In this document: positions 1-10,274 of the stretch, one piece after another | Position numbering within the stretch: the stretch's first letter is position 1 | How the letters are laid out: each line of letters begins with the position of its first letter | Assembly (NCBI RefSeq): GCF_036379515.1 | Contig: NZ_DASVGN010000011.1 | Location: 1-64,000, forward strand | Source: Castellaniella sp036379515 | Lineage (GTDB): Bacteria > Pseudomonadota > Gammaproteobacteria > Burkholderiales > Burkholderiaceae_B | Reading direction: 5' to 3' | Length of the DNA: 64,000 bases | Notes under the pieces: generated by a model | Seen by the model: the letters and a program-made list of their open reading frames with translations, nothing else | Told to the model about the DNA's origin: nothing | The model's database searches: none | Made by a program: the position numbers and the translations under genes

Positions 1-2255
1 GCGCCAATGGGCTTGCCGTCGCCGAGGCAGTGCGTGCCGAGATGACGAAGCTGCAGGTCGGCTTCCCTGAGGGCGTGACCTGGTCCGTTCCGTACGATAC
101 CACGACCTTCATTACTATCTCGATCCAGGATGTGCTGATTACCCTGGTCGAAGCTCTGGTGCTGGTGTTCCTGGTAATGCTGGTGTTCCTCCAGAACTTT
201 CGTGCAACGATTATTCCCGCCATCGTGATACCGGTGGCGTTGCTCGGGGCGTTCATCGGCATGGACGCGCTTGGATTCACCGTGAATCAGCTCAGTCTGT
301 TCGGCATGGTGATGGCGATCGGAATCGTCGTGGACGATGCCATTGTCGTGATCGAGAACATCGAGCGCATCATGACCGAGCAAGGCCTCTCGCCCAAAGA
401 GGCTGCGCGCAAGGGCATGAAAGAAATCTCGGGTGCGGTGGTCGCCATCACCGCCGTCCTGCTGGCGGTATTCGTGCCCTCGGCGCTGCAGTCAGGGTCC
501 ACCGGCATCATCTACCGGCAATTTGCACTGACGATTGCAGTGTCCATGTTCTTCTCGGCGTTTCTGGCGCTGACGTTTACCCCTGCGCTCTGTGGCCGCT
601 ATCTGAAGCCTGAACACGAACGCAAGAAGAACATTGTTTTTCGCAAGTTCAACGACCTCTTCAACTGGACGCACCACACCTACGTCGGCCACGTGGCACA
701 CGCGGTGCACCACGCGCCCCGCTGGATGATGGTGTTTGCAGTGGTGGTTGTGATGGCCGGGTTCTTCTACATGAAGCTGCCGGGCAGTTTCCTGCCGCAG
801 GAAGACCAGGGCTACCTGCTCGCCATGGTGCAGCTGCCGCCAGGGGCGACCAAGCAGCGTAGCGAGGCAGTCATGAGCGAAGTCTGGGACACCTTGCGCA
901 AAGACCCTGAAATCGAGCACGTCATGCAGATCATCGGCTTCAGCCCGGTGGGCTCAGGTGAAAACAACGGCATGGCGTTCATCCAGTTGACCGACTGGAG
1001 CAAGCGCGCGCTTTCGGCGGAACAGATCATCCCCAAGCTCAACGCACAATTGCACAAGAGCATCCGCGACGCATCCATCGTGGTCGTCAACTTGCCTACG
1101 GTGCATGGCCTGGGGCAGTTTGGCGGCTTCGACATGTACCTGGAAGACACGGCCGGCCTGGGGCGTACGGCCCTGGATCAGGCGTTGCAGACCGTGCAGG
1201 CCAAATCCAGGGACAGCAAGATCCTGGTCAATGTCCGCGCCAACCAGCTGCCGCCGGCTCCCGAGCTCGATTTCAAGATCGATCGTCTGCAGGCGGCTTC
1301 GATGGGCCTGTCGGCCACTGACGTGGCCAACGCTGCGAGCCTGATGCTCGCGCCTACGCAGGTCGGCCAGATGTTCGCGGAGGGGCGTGTCAAATTTGTC
1401 ATGGTTCAAGCGGCCGCGCCCTTCCGGATGGACCGCTCTGCCTTCAACGACATCTATACCCCCAGCAGTACACAGAAGAACCCGGACGGCACACCGGCCA
1501 TGGTGCCGATTTCCAGTGTCATCCAGAGCCACTGGGATCTGGTGTCTCCCTCCCTGACCCGGTTCAACGGCAATCCGGCCATTGAAGTCGTGGGCGACGC
1601 CGCACCAGGTTACGCTTCCGGCCAGGCGATGGACGCCATGCAAAGCGTGGTAGCGCAGGACCTGCCTCGAGGCTTTGGCTACGACTGGGCGGGCGAGTCG
1701 TTCCAGGAAGTCGCATCCAGCAGCGGCGCACCCATGTTGATGGCACTGTCCATTCTGGTGGTGTTCCTCGCGCTGGCGGCCCTGTACGAAAGCTGGTCGG
1801 TGCCGATTGCCGTGCTGCTCATCGTGCCACTGGCGCTGCTGGGCACGGTGCTCTTCACCATGGGCCGTGACTTGGCCAATGACGTGTTCTTCAAGATCGG
1901 CCTGGTGACCGTGATCGGGCTGGCCGCCAAGAACGCGATTCTGATCATCGAGTACGCCGTCGCCGCGCAGGCCGAAGGCAAGACCTTGCGCGAAGCCGTC
2001 TTGACGGCGGCCCGCCTGCGCTTCCGGCCGATCCTGATGACGTCCTTCGCATTCATTCTGGGCGTGTTCCCGCTCTTCATCTCGACCGGTGCCGGTGCCA
2101 ACGCCCGCCACGCCATCGGCACGGGTGTCATCGGGGGCATGTTGTTCGCAACGATCTTCGGGCTGCTGCTGATCCCGGTTTTCTACGTCATCGTGCGCCG
2201 CCTGGCGGGCGACAAGCTCGACGGGAACACGACAGAAAAGGAAAGCCCCCATTGA
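1..2255 (+). CDS. RND multidrug efflux permease, AcrB/MexB type (5' end outside window)
   Basis: This is the inner-membrane proton-antiport subunit of a tripartite drug efflux pump. The reading frame is open from base 3 without an upstream stop, so the gene is cut by the window edge. The visible part (about 750 residues) corresponds to roughly residue 300 to the C-terminus of an approximately 1,050-residue AcrB. The TM4 relay motif IGIVVDDAIVVIENIER carries the paired Asp residues, and the TM10 motif GLAAKNAILIIEYA carries the partner Lys. The porter-domain segment GSFLPQEDQGY is also typical. The C-terminus ends with a short charged tail after the last membrane helix. An adaptor (AcrA-like) gene would be expected upstream, outside the window. 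No outer-membrane channel gene follows. The exact substrates cannot be read from the sequence. Confidence 0.96.
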   Translation, partial: ANGLAVAEAVRAEMTKLQVGFPEGVTWSVPYDTTTFITISIQDVLITLVEALVLVFLVMLVFLQNFRATIIPAIVIPVALLGAFIGMDALGFTVNQLSLFGMVMAIGIVVDDAIVVIENIERIMTEQGLSPKEAARKGMKEISGAVVAITAVLLAVFVPSALQSGSTGIIYRQFALTIAVSMFFSAFLALTFTPALCGRYLKPEHERKKNIVFRKFNDLFNWTHHTYVGHVAHAVHHAPRWMMVFAVVVVMAGFFYMKLPGSFLPQEDQGYLLAMVQLPPGATKQRSEAVMSEVWDTLRKDPEIEHVMQIIGFSPVGSGENNGMAFIQLTDWSKRALSAEQIIPKLNAQLHKSIRDASIVVVNLPTVHGLGQFGGFDMYLEDTAGLGRTALDQALQTVQAKSRDSKILVNVRANQLPPAPELDFKIDRLQAASMGLSATDVANAASLMLAPTQVGQMFAEGRVKFVMVQAAAPFRMDRSAFNDIYTPSSTQKNPDGTPAMVPISSVIQSHWDLVSPSLTRFNGNPAIEVVGDAAPGYASGQAMDAMQSVVAQDLPRGFGYDWAGESFQEVASSSGAPMLMALSILVVFLALAALYESWSVPIAVLLIVPLALLGTVLFTMGRDLANDVFFKIGLVTVIGLAAKNAILIIEYAVAAQAEGKTLREAVLTAARLRFRPILMTSFAFILGVFPLFISTGAGANARHAIGTGVIGGMLFATIFGLLLIPVFYVIVRRLAGDKLDGNTTEKESPH

Positions 2256-2356
2256 GATACACTGGCCTCGTCAGCCGGCGTGCCGGGTACAGGCTTGCGC
2301 AGCAGCCCGGCTACACCTTGAATCAAAACTAACGTGAACACTCGCGCGGGGGCACC

Positions 2357-2467
2357 ATGAGCAAAGGAATGGACAGCAAGAAGTCCGAGAAGAAAGAACC
2401 CACTCGGACGCCCAAAGAAAAGAAAGAACTCAAACGCCAGAAGAAAGAGGCGGCCAAGCACACCTGA
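2357..2467 (+). CDS. Tiny Lys/Glu-rich protein (36 aa), hypothetical
   Basis: This is a 36-codon open frame beginning MSKGMDSKKSEKKEPT and ending KKEAAKHT. About 40 percent of residues are Lys or Arg, and there is no hydrophobic core, so it is probably disordered. A purine-rich stretch (GCGCGGGGGCACC) precedes the ATG as a weak ribosome site, and a perfect 7-bp hairpin follows at 2485. I recall similar MSKGMDSKK-type micro-proteins annotated as hypothetical in many proteobacteria, which supports it being real, but I cannot check this here. Its function is unknown. Nucleic-acid or ribosome association is only a guess from its charge. Confidence 0.6.
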   Translation: MSKGMDSKKSEKKEPTRTPKEKKELKRQKKEAAKHT

Positions 2468-2854
2468 GGCCGGCAGAGCACCGGGGCCTGCCTGAGCAGG
2501 CCTTGGTGGGCCTCTTGAACTGCGCGCAGCCACCCGCCAAGAATTTGGTTACATAGTTTTTCATGGCCAAGGGTTTTCCCTGGTATATACTTGCGCAGCT
2601 GCAAAACCTTCGCGGTGGCATTCGAGTGCTTTGAATCGCACTCTGCAGTTTCCGGCTCGTACGCTCCGTCTTTGCCGGATTTCATGTCACCCATCATCGC
2701 TTCCTGACCTTCTGACGTTTATGTCATGCGCACACCGATACACGGGGTGCGCTGAGCAAGTTGATCCGGTCGGCACGATGCTCCATCAACCTGCTCGGGG
2801 CCGTCTCCAGTCCTCGCGCACGAATGTCGCGTTCAACGCGGCAAGAGGATTCAT
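2468..2854 (+). other. Gene-free leader upstream of the DEAD-box helicase
   Basis: These 387 bases hold no convincing gene. A possible promoter -10 (TATACT at 2586-2591) lies near the start without a good -35. If it is used, the helicase mRNA would carry a leader of about 260 nt. A small hairpin (GCGCAC 2728-2733 pairing with GTGCGC 2747-2752) sits in its middle. Long structured leaders are common on cold-inducible helicase genes, so this may be a cold-shock leader, but I see no conserved motif that proves it. Confidence 0.4.
2485..2502 (+). terminator. Hairpin after the micro-protein gene
   Basis: A perfect 7-bp stem (GGCCTGC / GCAGGCC) with a CTGA loop starts 18 bases after the small gene. 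It is followed by TTGGTGGG rather than a clean T-run, so it is at best a weak intrinsic terminator. Confidence 0.4.
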
Positions 2855-4330
<1,476 letters not shown>

Positions 4331-4340
4331 TTTTCTTCAA

Positions 4341-4366
4341 GCACGCCGCCCCGAAAGGCGGCGTGC
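4341..4366 (+). terminator. Strong GC hairpin after the helicase gene
   Basis: A perfect 10-bp stem (GCACGCCGCC / GGCGGCGTGC) with a CCGAAA loop begins ten bases after the rhlE stop. There is no U-tract behind it (CGCTCCCTCC follows), so it may act with Rho or protect the 3' end. Confidence 0.55.
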
Positions 4367-4518
4367 GCTCCCTCCGGGCAATCGGTTATCAGATATATAT
4401 CCCCAGGTCATAAAAGCTATGACAAAATGCCTGGAAACTCTCTGAACGGAACGCCTGGCACTCATGCACAGGCAAGCGGACTCGGAGAGCCGTCCGATCC
4501 ACCGAGCCAGGAGACAGC

Positions 4519-5790
4519 ATGAAACGCGACACCATCGCCATCCACGGCGGTTTTGCAGGCGACCCCCAGACCCATTCGGTCGCGGTCCCTATTTACCAGA
4601 CCACCAGCTACTACTTCGACGATACGCAACACGGTGCCGATCTATTCGATCTGAAGGTTCCAGGCAACATTTATACGCGAATCCAGAACCCGACCACCGA
4701 CGTGCTGGAAAACCGGGTCGCACAACTGGAAGGCGGTGCTGCAGGCTTGGCCTTTGCCTCTGGCATGGCAGCTATCACAGCCTGCATACTCACCGTGGCC
4801 AAAGCAGGCGACAACATCGTAGCAACCAGCCAAGTCTATGGTGGCACTTACACGTTCCTGCGCCACACCCTGAAGGATCTCGGGATCGAAGCACGCCTGG
4901 TCGACGGCCGCGACCCGCAGGCTTTCGCCCGTGCCATTGATGACCGGACGCGCCTGCTGTACTGCGAATCCGTGGGGAATCCAGCCGGCAACGTCGTCGA
5001 CATTGCCGCCTTGGCAAAGATTGCCCATGCCCAAGGCGTGCCGCTGGCGGTAGACAACACCGTCCCGTCGCCTGCGCTCTGCCGCCCCATCGAACACGGC
5101 GCAGATATCGTCATCCATGCGCTCACCAAATATCTGGGTGGCCACGGCACCAGCATCGGCGGCATCCTGATCGATGCAGGACGCTTCCCCTGGAAGGGCA
5201 ACCCGCGCTTTGCGCAGTTCAACCAGCCCGAGCCGGCGTATCACGGGGTGGTCTATGCAGACGATTTCGCCGCCGTGCCGTTTGCAGGGCGGGCCCGCAC
5301 GGTTGCCTTGCGCAACACCGGAGGTGCAATATCTCCATTTAACTCGTTCCTGATTCTACAGGGGATCGAAACGTTGGGATTGCGCATGGAGCGCCATTGC
5401 CAGAATGCCCTGGCGTTGGCCCGCCACCTCAAGCAGCACTCCAAGGTAGCGTGGGTCAATTTCGGGGGCCTGGAAGGCGACCGCGATTACGCGCTGGCTC
5501 AAAAATACATTGACGGCGGCATCCCCTCTTCGCTTTTCAGCTTCGGCGTCAAAGGCGGCCGCGAAGCCTGCGCCCGCTTCATGGATCAACTGCAGCTCAT
5601 CAAGCGACTGGTGAACATTGGCGACGCCAAGACACTTGCTTGCCACCCGGCCACCACAACTCACCGGCAGCTGACCGATGAGGAACTGAAGACAGCGGGC
5701 GTGAGCGCAGACCTGGTGCGCCTGTGCGTGGGCATCGAACACATCGATGACCTGATCGAAGACGTGGATCAAGCCCTGGCAGTTGCCTGA
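4519..5790 (+). CDS. metY: O-acetylhomoserine sulfhydrylase / aminocarboxypropyltransferase
   Basis: This PLP enzyme converts O-acetylhomoserine and sulfide (or methanethiol) to homocysteine (or methionine) in the cytoplasm. At 423 residues it has the length of the MetY branch of the Cys/Met PLP family. The start MKRDTIAIHGG, the motif YTRIQNPTTDVLE, the phosphate-binding region ASGMAAIT, and the Schiff-base lysine K204 in HALTKYLGGHGTS are all visible. The MetY-type insertion after the lysine (GNPRFAQFNQPEPAYHG) separates it from MetB and MetZ. The start is set by AGGAGA just upstream. The 188-bp upstream region contains TCATA/TATGA and CCAGG/CCTGG pairings, but I could not fit them to a known SAM riboswitch. 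It ends three bases from the convergent MFS gene. Confidence 0.93.
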   Translation: MKRDTIAIHGGFAGDPQTHSVAVPIYQTTSYYFDDTQHGADLFDLKVPGNIYTRIQNPTTDVLENRVAQLEGGAAGLAFASGMAAITACILTVAKAGDNIVATSQVYGGTYTFLRHTLKDLGIEARLVDGRDPQAFARAIDDRTRLLYCESVGNPAGNVVDIAALAKIAHAQGVPLAVDNTVPSPALCRPIEHGADIVIHALTKYLGGHGTSIGGILIDAGRFPWKGNPRFAQFNQPEPAYHGVVYADDFAAVPFAGRARTVALRNTGGAISPFNSFLILQGIETLGLRMERHCQNALALARHLKQHSKVAWVNFGGLEGDRDYALAQKYIDGGIPSSLFSFGVKGGREACARFMDQLQLIKRLVNIGDAKTLACHPATTTHRQLTDEELKTAGVSADLVRLCVGIEHIDDLIEDVDQALAVA

Positions 5791-5793
5791 ATC

Positions 5794-7197
5794 TCAGGCG
5801 CTGGCCTTACCGCCCCGCAAGGCGGCAAGGCCAGCCGCCAGCAAAGCCAATACGGCCAGCAACACGGCAGTGGCTGCAAAGCCTTGCATCGTCAGGGCAT
5901 GAGCGGGGTGATCCGACCCCGACGCAAAACCAAAGACCAGCGCAGCCAGCGCCACCCCCAAGGCAGTGCCAATGCTGCGTGTCATGTTCAGCAAGCCGCC
6001 TGCGGACCCGGATTGCGTCTGCGGTGCACTCGCCATGATGGCTGCATTGTTGGGTGGGGTGAACAACCCCAGCCCGATTCCCATGATGACCAGTTCGACG
6101 GCCAGTGCGGCAGGCCCACCATGCCAAAAGGCCGCCATCAGCAACCCCAGGCCGCTCAGTGTCATGCCCGCCACAGTCAGCGGCCGGGCACCCACGCGGT
6201 CGGCCAGGCGCCCTGCATACGGTGCCGTGATTCCCAGCGCTGCAGGCAACACCGTCAGCACCAGCCCGGAGGTCCCGGTCGACAACCCAAAGCCACGTTC
6301 GGTCAGGAACGGCACCACGAACAAGATGCCAAACAGCACGGCATACGACAGCAGGCCACTGGCAATCCCAGCCGAAAAAGCGGCATTTCGGAACAGCCTC
6401 AAGTCCACCATGGGTGCGTGCGCCCGAGTCTCCCGCAGCAAGAAGGCGATCAGGAACAGAATGGCCAGGGCGAACATCCCCACGACAGGCGTTGAATCGA
6501 AACCGGTTTCACGAGCCCGCGAGAGCGCACCAAACAACGCCACTGAAGCGGGCGCAAACAGCGCCAGCCCCCACCAGTCGAACGGCGCCCGCTTGGCCAG
6601 ATAACGGCTGCGCGGCAATAAATACCAACCGGCCACACAGCCCAGGATTCCCGCGGGCAGGTTCACGAAGAAAATCAGCCGCCAGCCGCCCAAGGCAATC
6701 AGCAGCCCGCCCACGCTAGGCCCCAAGGCCAGGCCCAGCGCCTGAAACGCGCCCTGAATACCGATAGCTCGGCCCAGCGTGGCGCGTGGAATCGAGGTGG
6801 CAATGAGCGCGACACTATTGGCTTGCAGCATCACGGCGCCCAGCCCCTGGATCGCCCGAAACACAATGAGGGACGGCAAATTGGGCGCAAACCCGCAAGC
6901 CACGGATGCCAAGGTAAAAAGGGCGAAGCCGTAGGTATAAAGCAGCTTGCGCCCGACCATGTCCGAGAAACGCCCCGCTGCGACCACGGCCGCCACCAGC
7001 ACCAGCAGATAGGACAGCGCCACCCATTCGACTTCGCCCATCGGCGCACCAAAATGCTGCTGCAGGGTGGGAAACGCCACGGTGACGATGCTGGCGTCAA
7101 GCTGCCCCATGAACGCGCCAATACAGACCGTATAGACGGCCAGCCAGTGCGCATCAGGGCGATCGAGCACCCAGGCGGGCGGGTCAGGCTCCGTCAT
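5794..7197 (-). CDS. MFS transporter, DHA2-like (14-TM drug:H+ antiporter type)
   Basis: This is an inner-membrane major-facilitator protein of 467 residues, probably exporting a drug or metabolite by proton exchange. The start MTEPDPPAWVLDRPD is followed by the first helix with AFMGQLDASIVTVAFPTLQ, the LDxSIVNVALP-type signature of DHA2 exporters. SDMVGRKLLYTYGF is the loop 2-3 signature, and GLGLALGPSVGGLL is the antiporter motif C. The open frame extends 92 codons further upstream, but that part is unlike MFS proteins, so the Met at 7197 is preferred. The frame downstream of the signature is intact. A possible small gene (7242-7454) lies just upstream on the same strand. The substrate is unknown. 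Confidence 0.88.
   Translation of the reverse strand: MTEPDPPAWVLDRPDAHWLAVYTVCIGAFMGQLDASIVTVAFPTLQQHFGAPMGEVEWVALSYLLVLVAAVVAAGRFSDMVGRKLLYTYGFALFTLASVACGFAPNLPSLIVFRAIQGLGAVMLQANSVALIATSIPRATLGRAIGIQGAFQALGLALGPSVGGLLIALGGWRLIFFVNLPAGILGCVAGWYLLPRSRYLAKRAPFDWWGLALFAPASVALFGALSRARETGFDSTPVVGMFALAILFLIAFLLRETRAHAPMVDLRLFRNAAFSAGIASGLLSYAVLFGILFVVPFLTERGFGLSTGTSGLVLTVLPAALGITAPYAGRLADRVGARPLTVAGMTLSGLGLLMAAFWHGGPAALAVELVIMGIGLGLFTPPNNAAIMASAPQTQSGSAGGLLNMTRSIGTALGVALAALVFGFASGSDHPAHALTMQGFAATAVLLAVLALLAAGLAALRGGKASA
5800..5835. terminator. Long hairpin at the convergent metY / MFS ends
   Basis: A 15-bp stem with one mismatch (GCTGGCCTTACCGCC against GGCGGCAAGGCCAGC, loop CCGCAA) lies ten bases past the metY stop and inside the last codons of the MFS gene. 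There is no T-run on either side. It could still stop metY transcription from running antisense into the MFS gene. Confidence 0.4.
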
Positions 7198-7241
7198 CAA
7201 CCGCTGCCGCCACGATAGATTTTGCACTGCCAACCCCCTTA

Positions 7242-7454
7242 TCAGGGCTCGATTATATCGACTGACCCATGCTCGACACCTGGAACGCCTTCGCGGATCA
7301 CCTGAGAATAATCGTGCAATTCGCTGGCGGCCAAGGCGCGCCGCGTATAGTGACCCAGCCGCCTGAGTTCCACCATATTGCCATTGCCGTACAGCGCGTG
7401 CAGATGCGCCAGGTATTCGGGCGGATAGCCGGACGACCTCAGGCATCCAGTCAC
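7242..7454 (-). CDS. Possible small protein (70 aa), unknown
   Basis: This open frame starts at GTG (or at a later codon) and encodes a plausible amphipathic, soluble protein containing GYPPEYLAHLHALYGNG, VELRRLGHYTRRALAASEL and a C-terminus VEHGSVDIIEP. It ends 45 bases before the MFS start, so the two could form an operon. Against it, I see no clear ribosome site before the GTG. An in-frame TGA nine bases upstream also separates it from a short ATG-initiated stretch, MSNLILLLGVGACGR, that looks like a signal peptide. It is either a small real gene, a gene broken by one nonsense change, or chance. I do not recognise a family. Confidence 0.4.
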   Translation of the reverse strand: MTGCLRSSGYPPEYLAHLHALYGNGNMVELRRLGHYTRRALAASELHDYSQVIREGVPGVEHGSVDIIEP

Positions 7455-7610
7455 GATCGTTCAACGACCGCACGCCCCCACGCCAAGCAGCAGAATGAGA
7501 TTACTCATGGGGAAGACACTCAAGAACCGGGAGATGCCGCGAGTTTACGCGGTTTGGTGCTGACTTCGTGAGCGTGGCAGAATGCCAGCAACATCATTTC
7601 AGGATTCAGC

Positions 7611-9068
7611 ATGCCAAACAGCCTGGGAGCACCCGAAGCTCTTCTCCTCTACGTACTGCTGATCGTCGTCGGGCTGGCGCTGGGTTACCTTGTCGCCAAA
7701 GCCAAACGGCAAAAGTCGGATGGGCCGCTGCAAGCACAGCTGCAACAGGCCCACGTGAACGAAAGCCGCCTGCAGACGCAGCTCGAAGCTGCGCACCAGT
7801 CACAACAACGCACCGAGACCGACCTGAAGGCCGCACGTGAAACCTCAGACCAGCTGCGCGCGGAACTGCGCCGGCTGGAAAACGCCCAAACCCAGCTCAC
7901 CACCACACTCACCGAACGCGAACAAAGCCACGCACGCGAAGTCGCCAACTTCGAACAACAAAAGGCAAGCCTCACCGAGCAGTTCAAAGTGCTTTCCAAC
8001 GAAATCCTCGAAGCCAAGACCAAGACCCTGCAAGAAAGCAGCAAACTGTCGCTGAACGCGGTCATGACGCCGTTTCAGCAATCCATCAACAACTTCAAGG
8101 AAGAAGTCCAGCGCATCCACAGCCGTGAAACTGAACAACAAGGGGCGCTGCGCAAAGAGCTGCAGCAGTTGATGGACCTGAACCAGAAAATCACGACCGA
8201 AGCCCATCAGCTATCGACGGCACTCCGAGGCCAGAAGAAGCTGCAAGGCAATTGGGGCGAACTGGTGCTGGAAAACATTCTTGACCGCTCAGGTCTGCGT
8301 CAAGGCATCGATTACCAGCGTGAAGTCAGCTTCAATACCGAAGACGGCCGCAAGCGACCTGACGCCATCGTGTACCTGCCACAAGGCAAGCATCTCATCA
8401 TCGACGCCAAGGTATCCTTGAACGCCTACACGCGCTACGTCAACGCCGAAGACGATACCGAACGCGCGCTGGCGCTCAAAGAGCACGTCCAGGCGGTGGC
8501 CGACCGCATCCAGGAGCTGTCCGACCGTACCTACTACCAGCTGCCAGGCCTGAATTCACCTGCCATGGTCTTCATGTTCGTACCCATCGAATCCGCGTTC
8601 GTGGAAGCCTTGAAGGCCGATGAATCGCTGTTCCAGAAATCCATTGAGCAGAACGTGCTGGTGGCGACGCCCACGACGCTGCTCACCAGCCTGAACATCG
8701 TGCGGCAGCTGTGGCGCTACGAAGACCAGAACAAGTACACGGCCGAGCTGGCCAAAAAGGCAGATTCGGTCTTTCGCAAGCTCAACACCTTTCTGCAAAG
8801 TTTCGAGCGTATCAAGCGCAGCCTGGATGGTGCCTCCGATGCCTATACGAAGGCAGAAAATCAACTGATTGGTGGACGTGGCAACTTAGTCAAGCAGGTC
8901 CGCGACTTCAAAGATCTGACGCCCATGATTCAATCGGATCTGCCTGAATACTTCACCGAAAAAGCTGCGCTGGAGGTCGATTTCGGGCATGCGACCCAGG
9001 ACGACAGCGAAACGCCCAGCCCCGATTCTGCAAAGCCTGCTGCGCCGCTGCCGGGTATCCCGCACTAG
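7611..9068 (+). CDS. rmuC: DNA recombination protein RmuC
   Basis: The RmuC family protein (485 residues) limits illegitimate recombination at inverted repeats and carries a nuclease-like fold. An N-terminal membrane helix (about residues 12-30, LLLYVLLIVVGLALGYLV) is followed by a long coiled coil (about 38-160) rich in Gln, Glu and Arg. The conserved RmuC core (about 190-440) contains LQGNWGELVLENILDRSGL, RKRPDAIVYLPQGKHLIIDAK, SLNAYTRYV and VATPTTLLTSLNIV. Length and domain order match the family. The gene is monocistronic and converges on an MFS gene with a 14-bp gap. Confidence 0.94.
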   Translation: MPNSLGAPEALLLYVLLIVVGLALGYLVAKAKRQKSDGPLQAQLQQAHVNESRLQTQLEAAHQSQQRTETDLKAARETSDQLRAELRRLENAQTQLTTTLTEREQSHAREVANFEQQKASLTEQFKVLSNEILEAKTKTLQESSKLSLNAVMTPFQQSINNFKEEVQRIHSRETEQQGALRKELQQLMDLNQKITTEAHQLSTALRGQKKLQGNWGELVLENILDRSGLRQGIDYQREVSFNTEDGRKRPDAIVYLPQGKHLIIDAKVSLNAYTRYVNAEDDTERALALKEHVQAVADRIQELSDRTYYQLPGLNSPAMVFMFVPIESAFVEALKADESLFQKSIEQNVLVATPTTLLTSLNIVRQLWRYEDQNKYTAELAKKADSVFRKLNTFLQSFERIKRSLDGASDAYTKAENQLIGGRGNLVKQVRDFKDLTPMIQSDLPEYFTEKAALEVDFGHATQDDSETPSPDSAKPAAPLPGIPH

Positions 9069-9082
9069 GTGCTTCGCGATGT

Positions 9083-10261
9083 TCACTGCGCAAACCGGGC
9101 GCCACGCCGATCACGCTGCCACATCCACACCAGGGCAAAGGCCACCACCACCAAGGCCGGCAAGGTGCCCAGATTGAGCCAGCTCCAGCCGCTGGTGGTG
9201 GCCACGGCGCCCGAGGTGAACGACGTCACTGCCATGGTCAGGAACACACAGACATTGATGGCGGCCTGTGCACGGTCCTTTTCTTCGGGGCGATAGGCGC
9301 GCAAAGCGAGCGCCGTGCCTCCGGTGAACAGGAAATTCCAGCCCACGCCCAGCAGGATCAGGGCGACCATGAACTGCATCATCTGCGTGCCCGAAAGCGC
9401 CACTCCGACACACACGGCAATGAGCACCACACCCGCCCCCATCACCTGCAACACGCCGAAGCGCCGGATCAAGTGTCCCGTGAAAAAACCCGGCGCGTAC
9501 ATGCCAATGACGTGCCACTCCAGCACGGTCGCAATATGGCTGAATTCGAAGTGGAAGACATCCATGACCAGTGGCGTGGCCGCCATGAGCAGGTTCATGG
9601 ACCCATATCCCACAGCAGCTCCCAGCGTTGCCACGATGAATACAGGCTGGCGCATGATCTCGCCGATCGGGCGCCCCCGGACCGCATGATCCTTGCGGGC
9701 AGGCTCGACCGGAAACTGAATTTTTGCCATCAGCCCCATGGCCAGAAGGGCGACCAGCGACAACGAAACATAGGCTCCCACGAAAGGGGTCGCCAACACC
9801 GAGCGCGTCCAATTGGCCAGATTGGGACCAACGATCCCACCGACGATGCCGCCGGCCAGCACGACGGATACGGCCTTTTCATGCCAGTCGGCATGGGTAA
9901 GTTCGGTCGCCGCAAAGCGGTAGAGCTGACCATTGGCGTAGTAGTATCCTGCCACGACCGTCGCGAGCACCAAAAGCCAGAAAAGCCGATACTGGGCGGC
10001 AAGGGCCGCCAGCAGCGCCGAACCAAAAGCGACCAGCAGGCCAATCTGGAATGAACCACGGCGACCATAGCGCACTTGCGTAGCGGCTACCAGCGGCGCT
10101 GCCAAGGCGCCCCCCACTACGTAACCCATGATGGGAATCGTCGCCATCCACGGAAACGGTGCGAGCTGCAGCCCCACCAGCCCATTGATAGCGATAAACG
10201 TGACGTTGTTGATCAGAAACAAGCCCTGGCACAGGGTCAGCAACAGCAGGTTTCGGTTCAT
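9083..10261 (-). CDS. MFS transporter (12-TM), substrate unknown
   Basis: This 392-residue inner-membrane protein has about twelve hydrophobic segments in two halves. It starts MNRNLLLLTLCQGLFLINN and carries the loop signature VRYGRRGSFQIGLLVAFGSAL after TM2, a mid-loop with KDHAVRGRPIGEIMRQP, and a Lys/Arg-rich C-terminus. The first helix with an early INN and the GYVVGGALAAPLV stretch suggest a small drug or metabolite exporter. Nothing in the neighbourhood indicates a substrate. The ATG lies only 13 bases from the divergent DUF2007 start, so the two genes' promoters must lie inside each other's coding sequence or further off. Confidence 0.85.
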   Translation of the reverse strand: MNRNLLLLTLCQGLFLINNVTFIAINGLVGLQLAPFPWMATIPIMGYVVGGALAAPLVAATQVRYGRRGSFQIGLLVAFGSALLAALAAQYRLFWLLVLATVVAGYYYANGQLYRFAATELTHADWHEKAVSVVLAGGIVGGIVGPNLANWTRSVLATPFVGAYVSLSLVALLAMGLMAKIQFPVEPARKDHAVRGRPIGEIMRQPVFIVATLGAAVGYGSMNLLMAATPLVMDVFHFEFSHIATVLEWHVIGMYAPGFFTGHLIRRFGVLQVMGAGVVLIAVCVGVALSGTQMMQFMVALILLGVGWNFLFTGGTALALRAYRPEEKDRAQAAINVCVFLTMAVTSFTSGAVATTSGWSWLNLGTLPALVVVAFALVWMWQRDRRGARFAQ

Positions 10262-10274
10262 GTAAGAGGTCCCT

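Noticed and set aside
954..2252. Long minus-strand open frame (432 codons) inside the RND gene
   Set aside because: It is antisense to the conserved efflux permease, has no family resemblance and is rich in His, Gln and Arg, as expected for a shadow of GC-rich coding sequence.
4331..4518. Possible SAM-II riboswitch upstream of metY
   Set aside because: AAAGCTA and two short pairings are present, but I could not place the SAM-II pseudoknot, so only the hairpins are mentioned.
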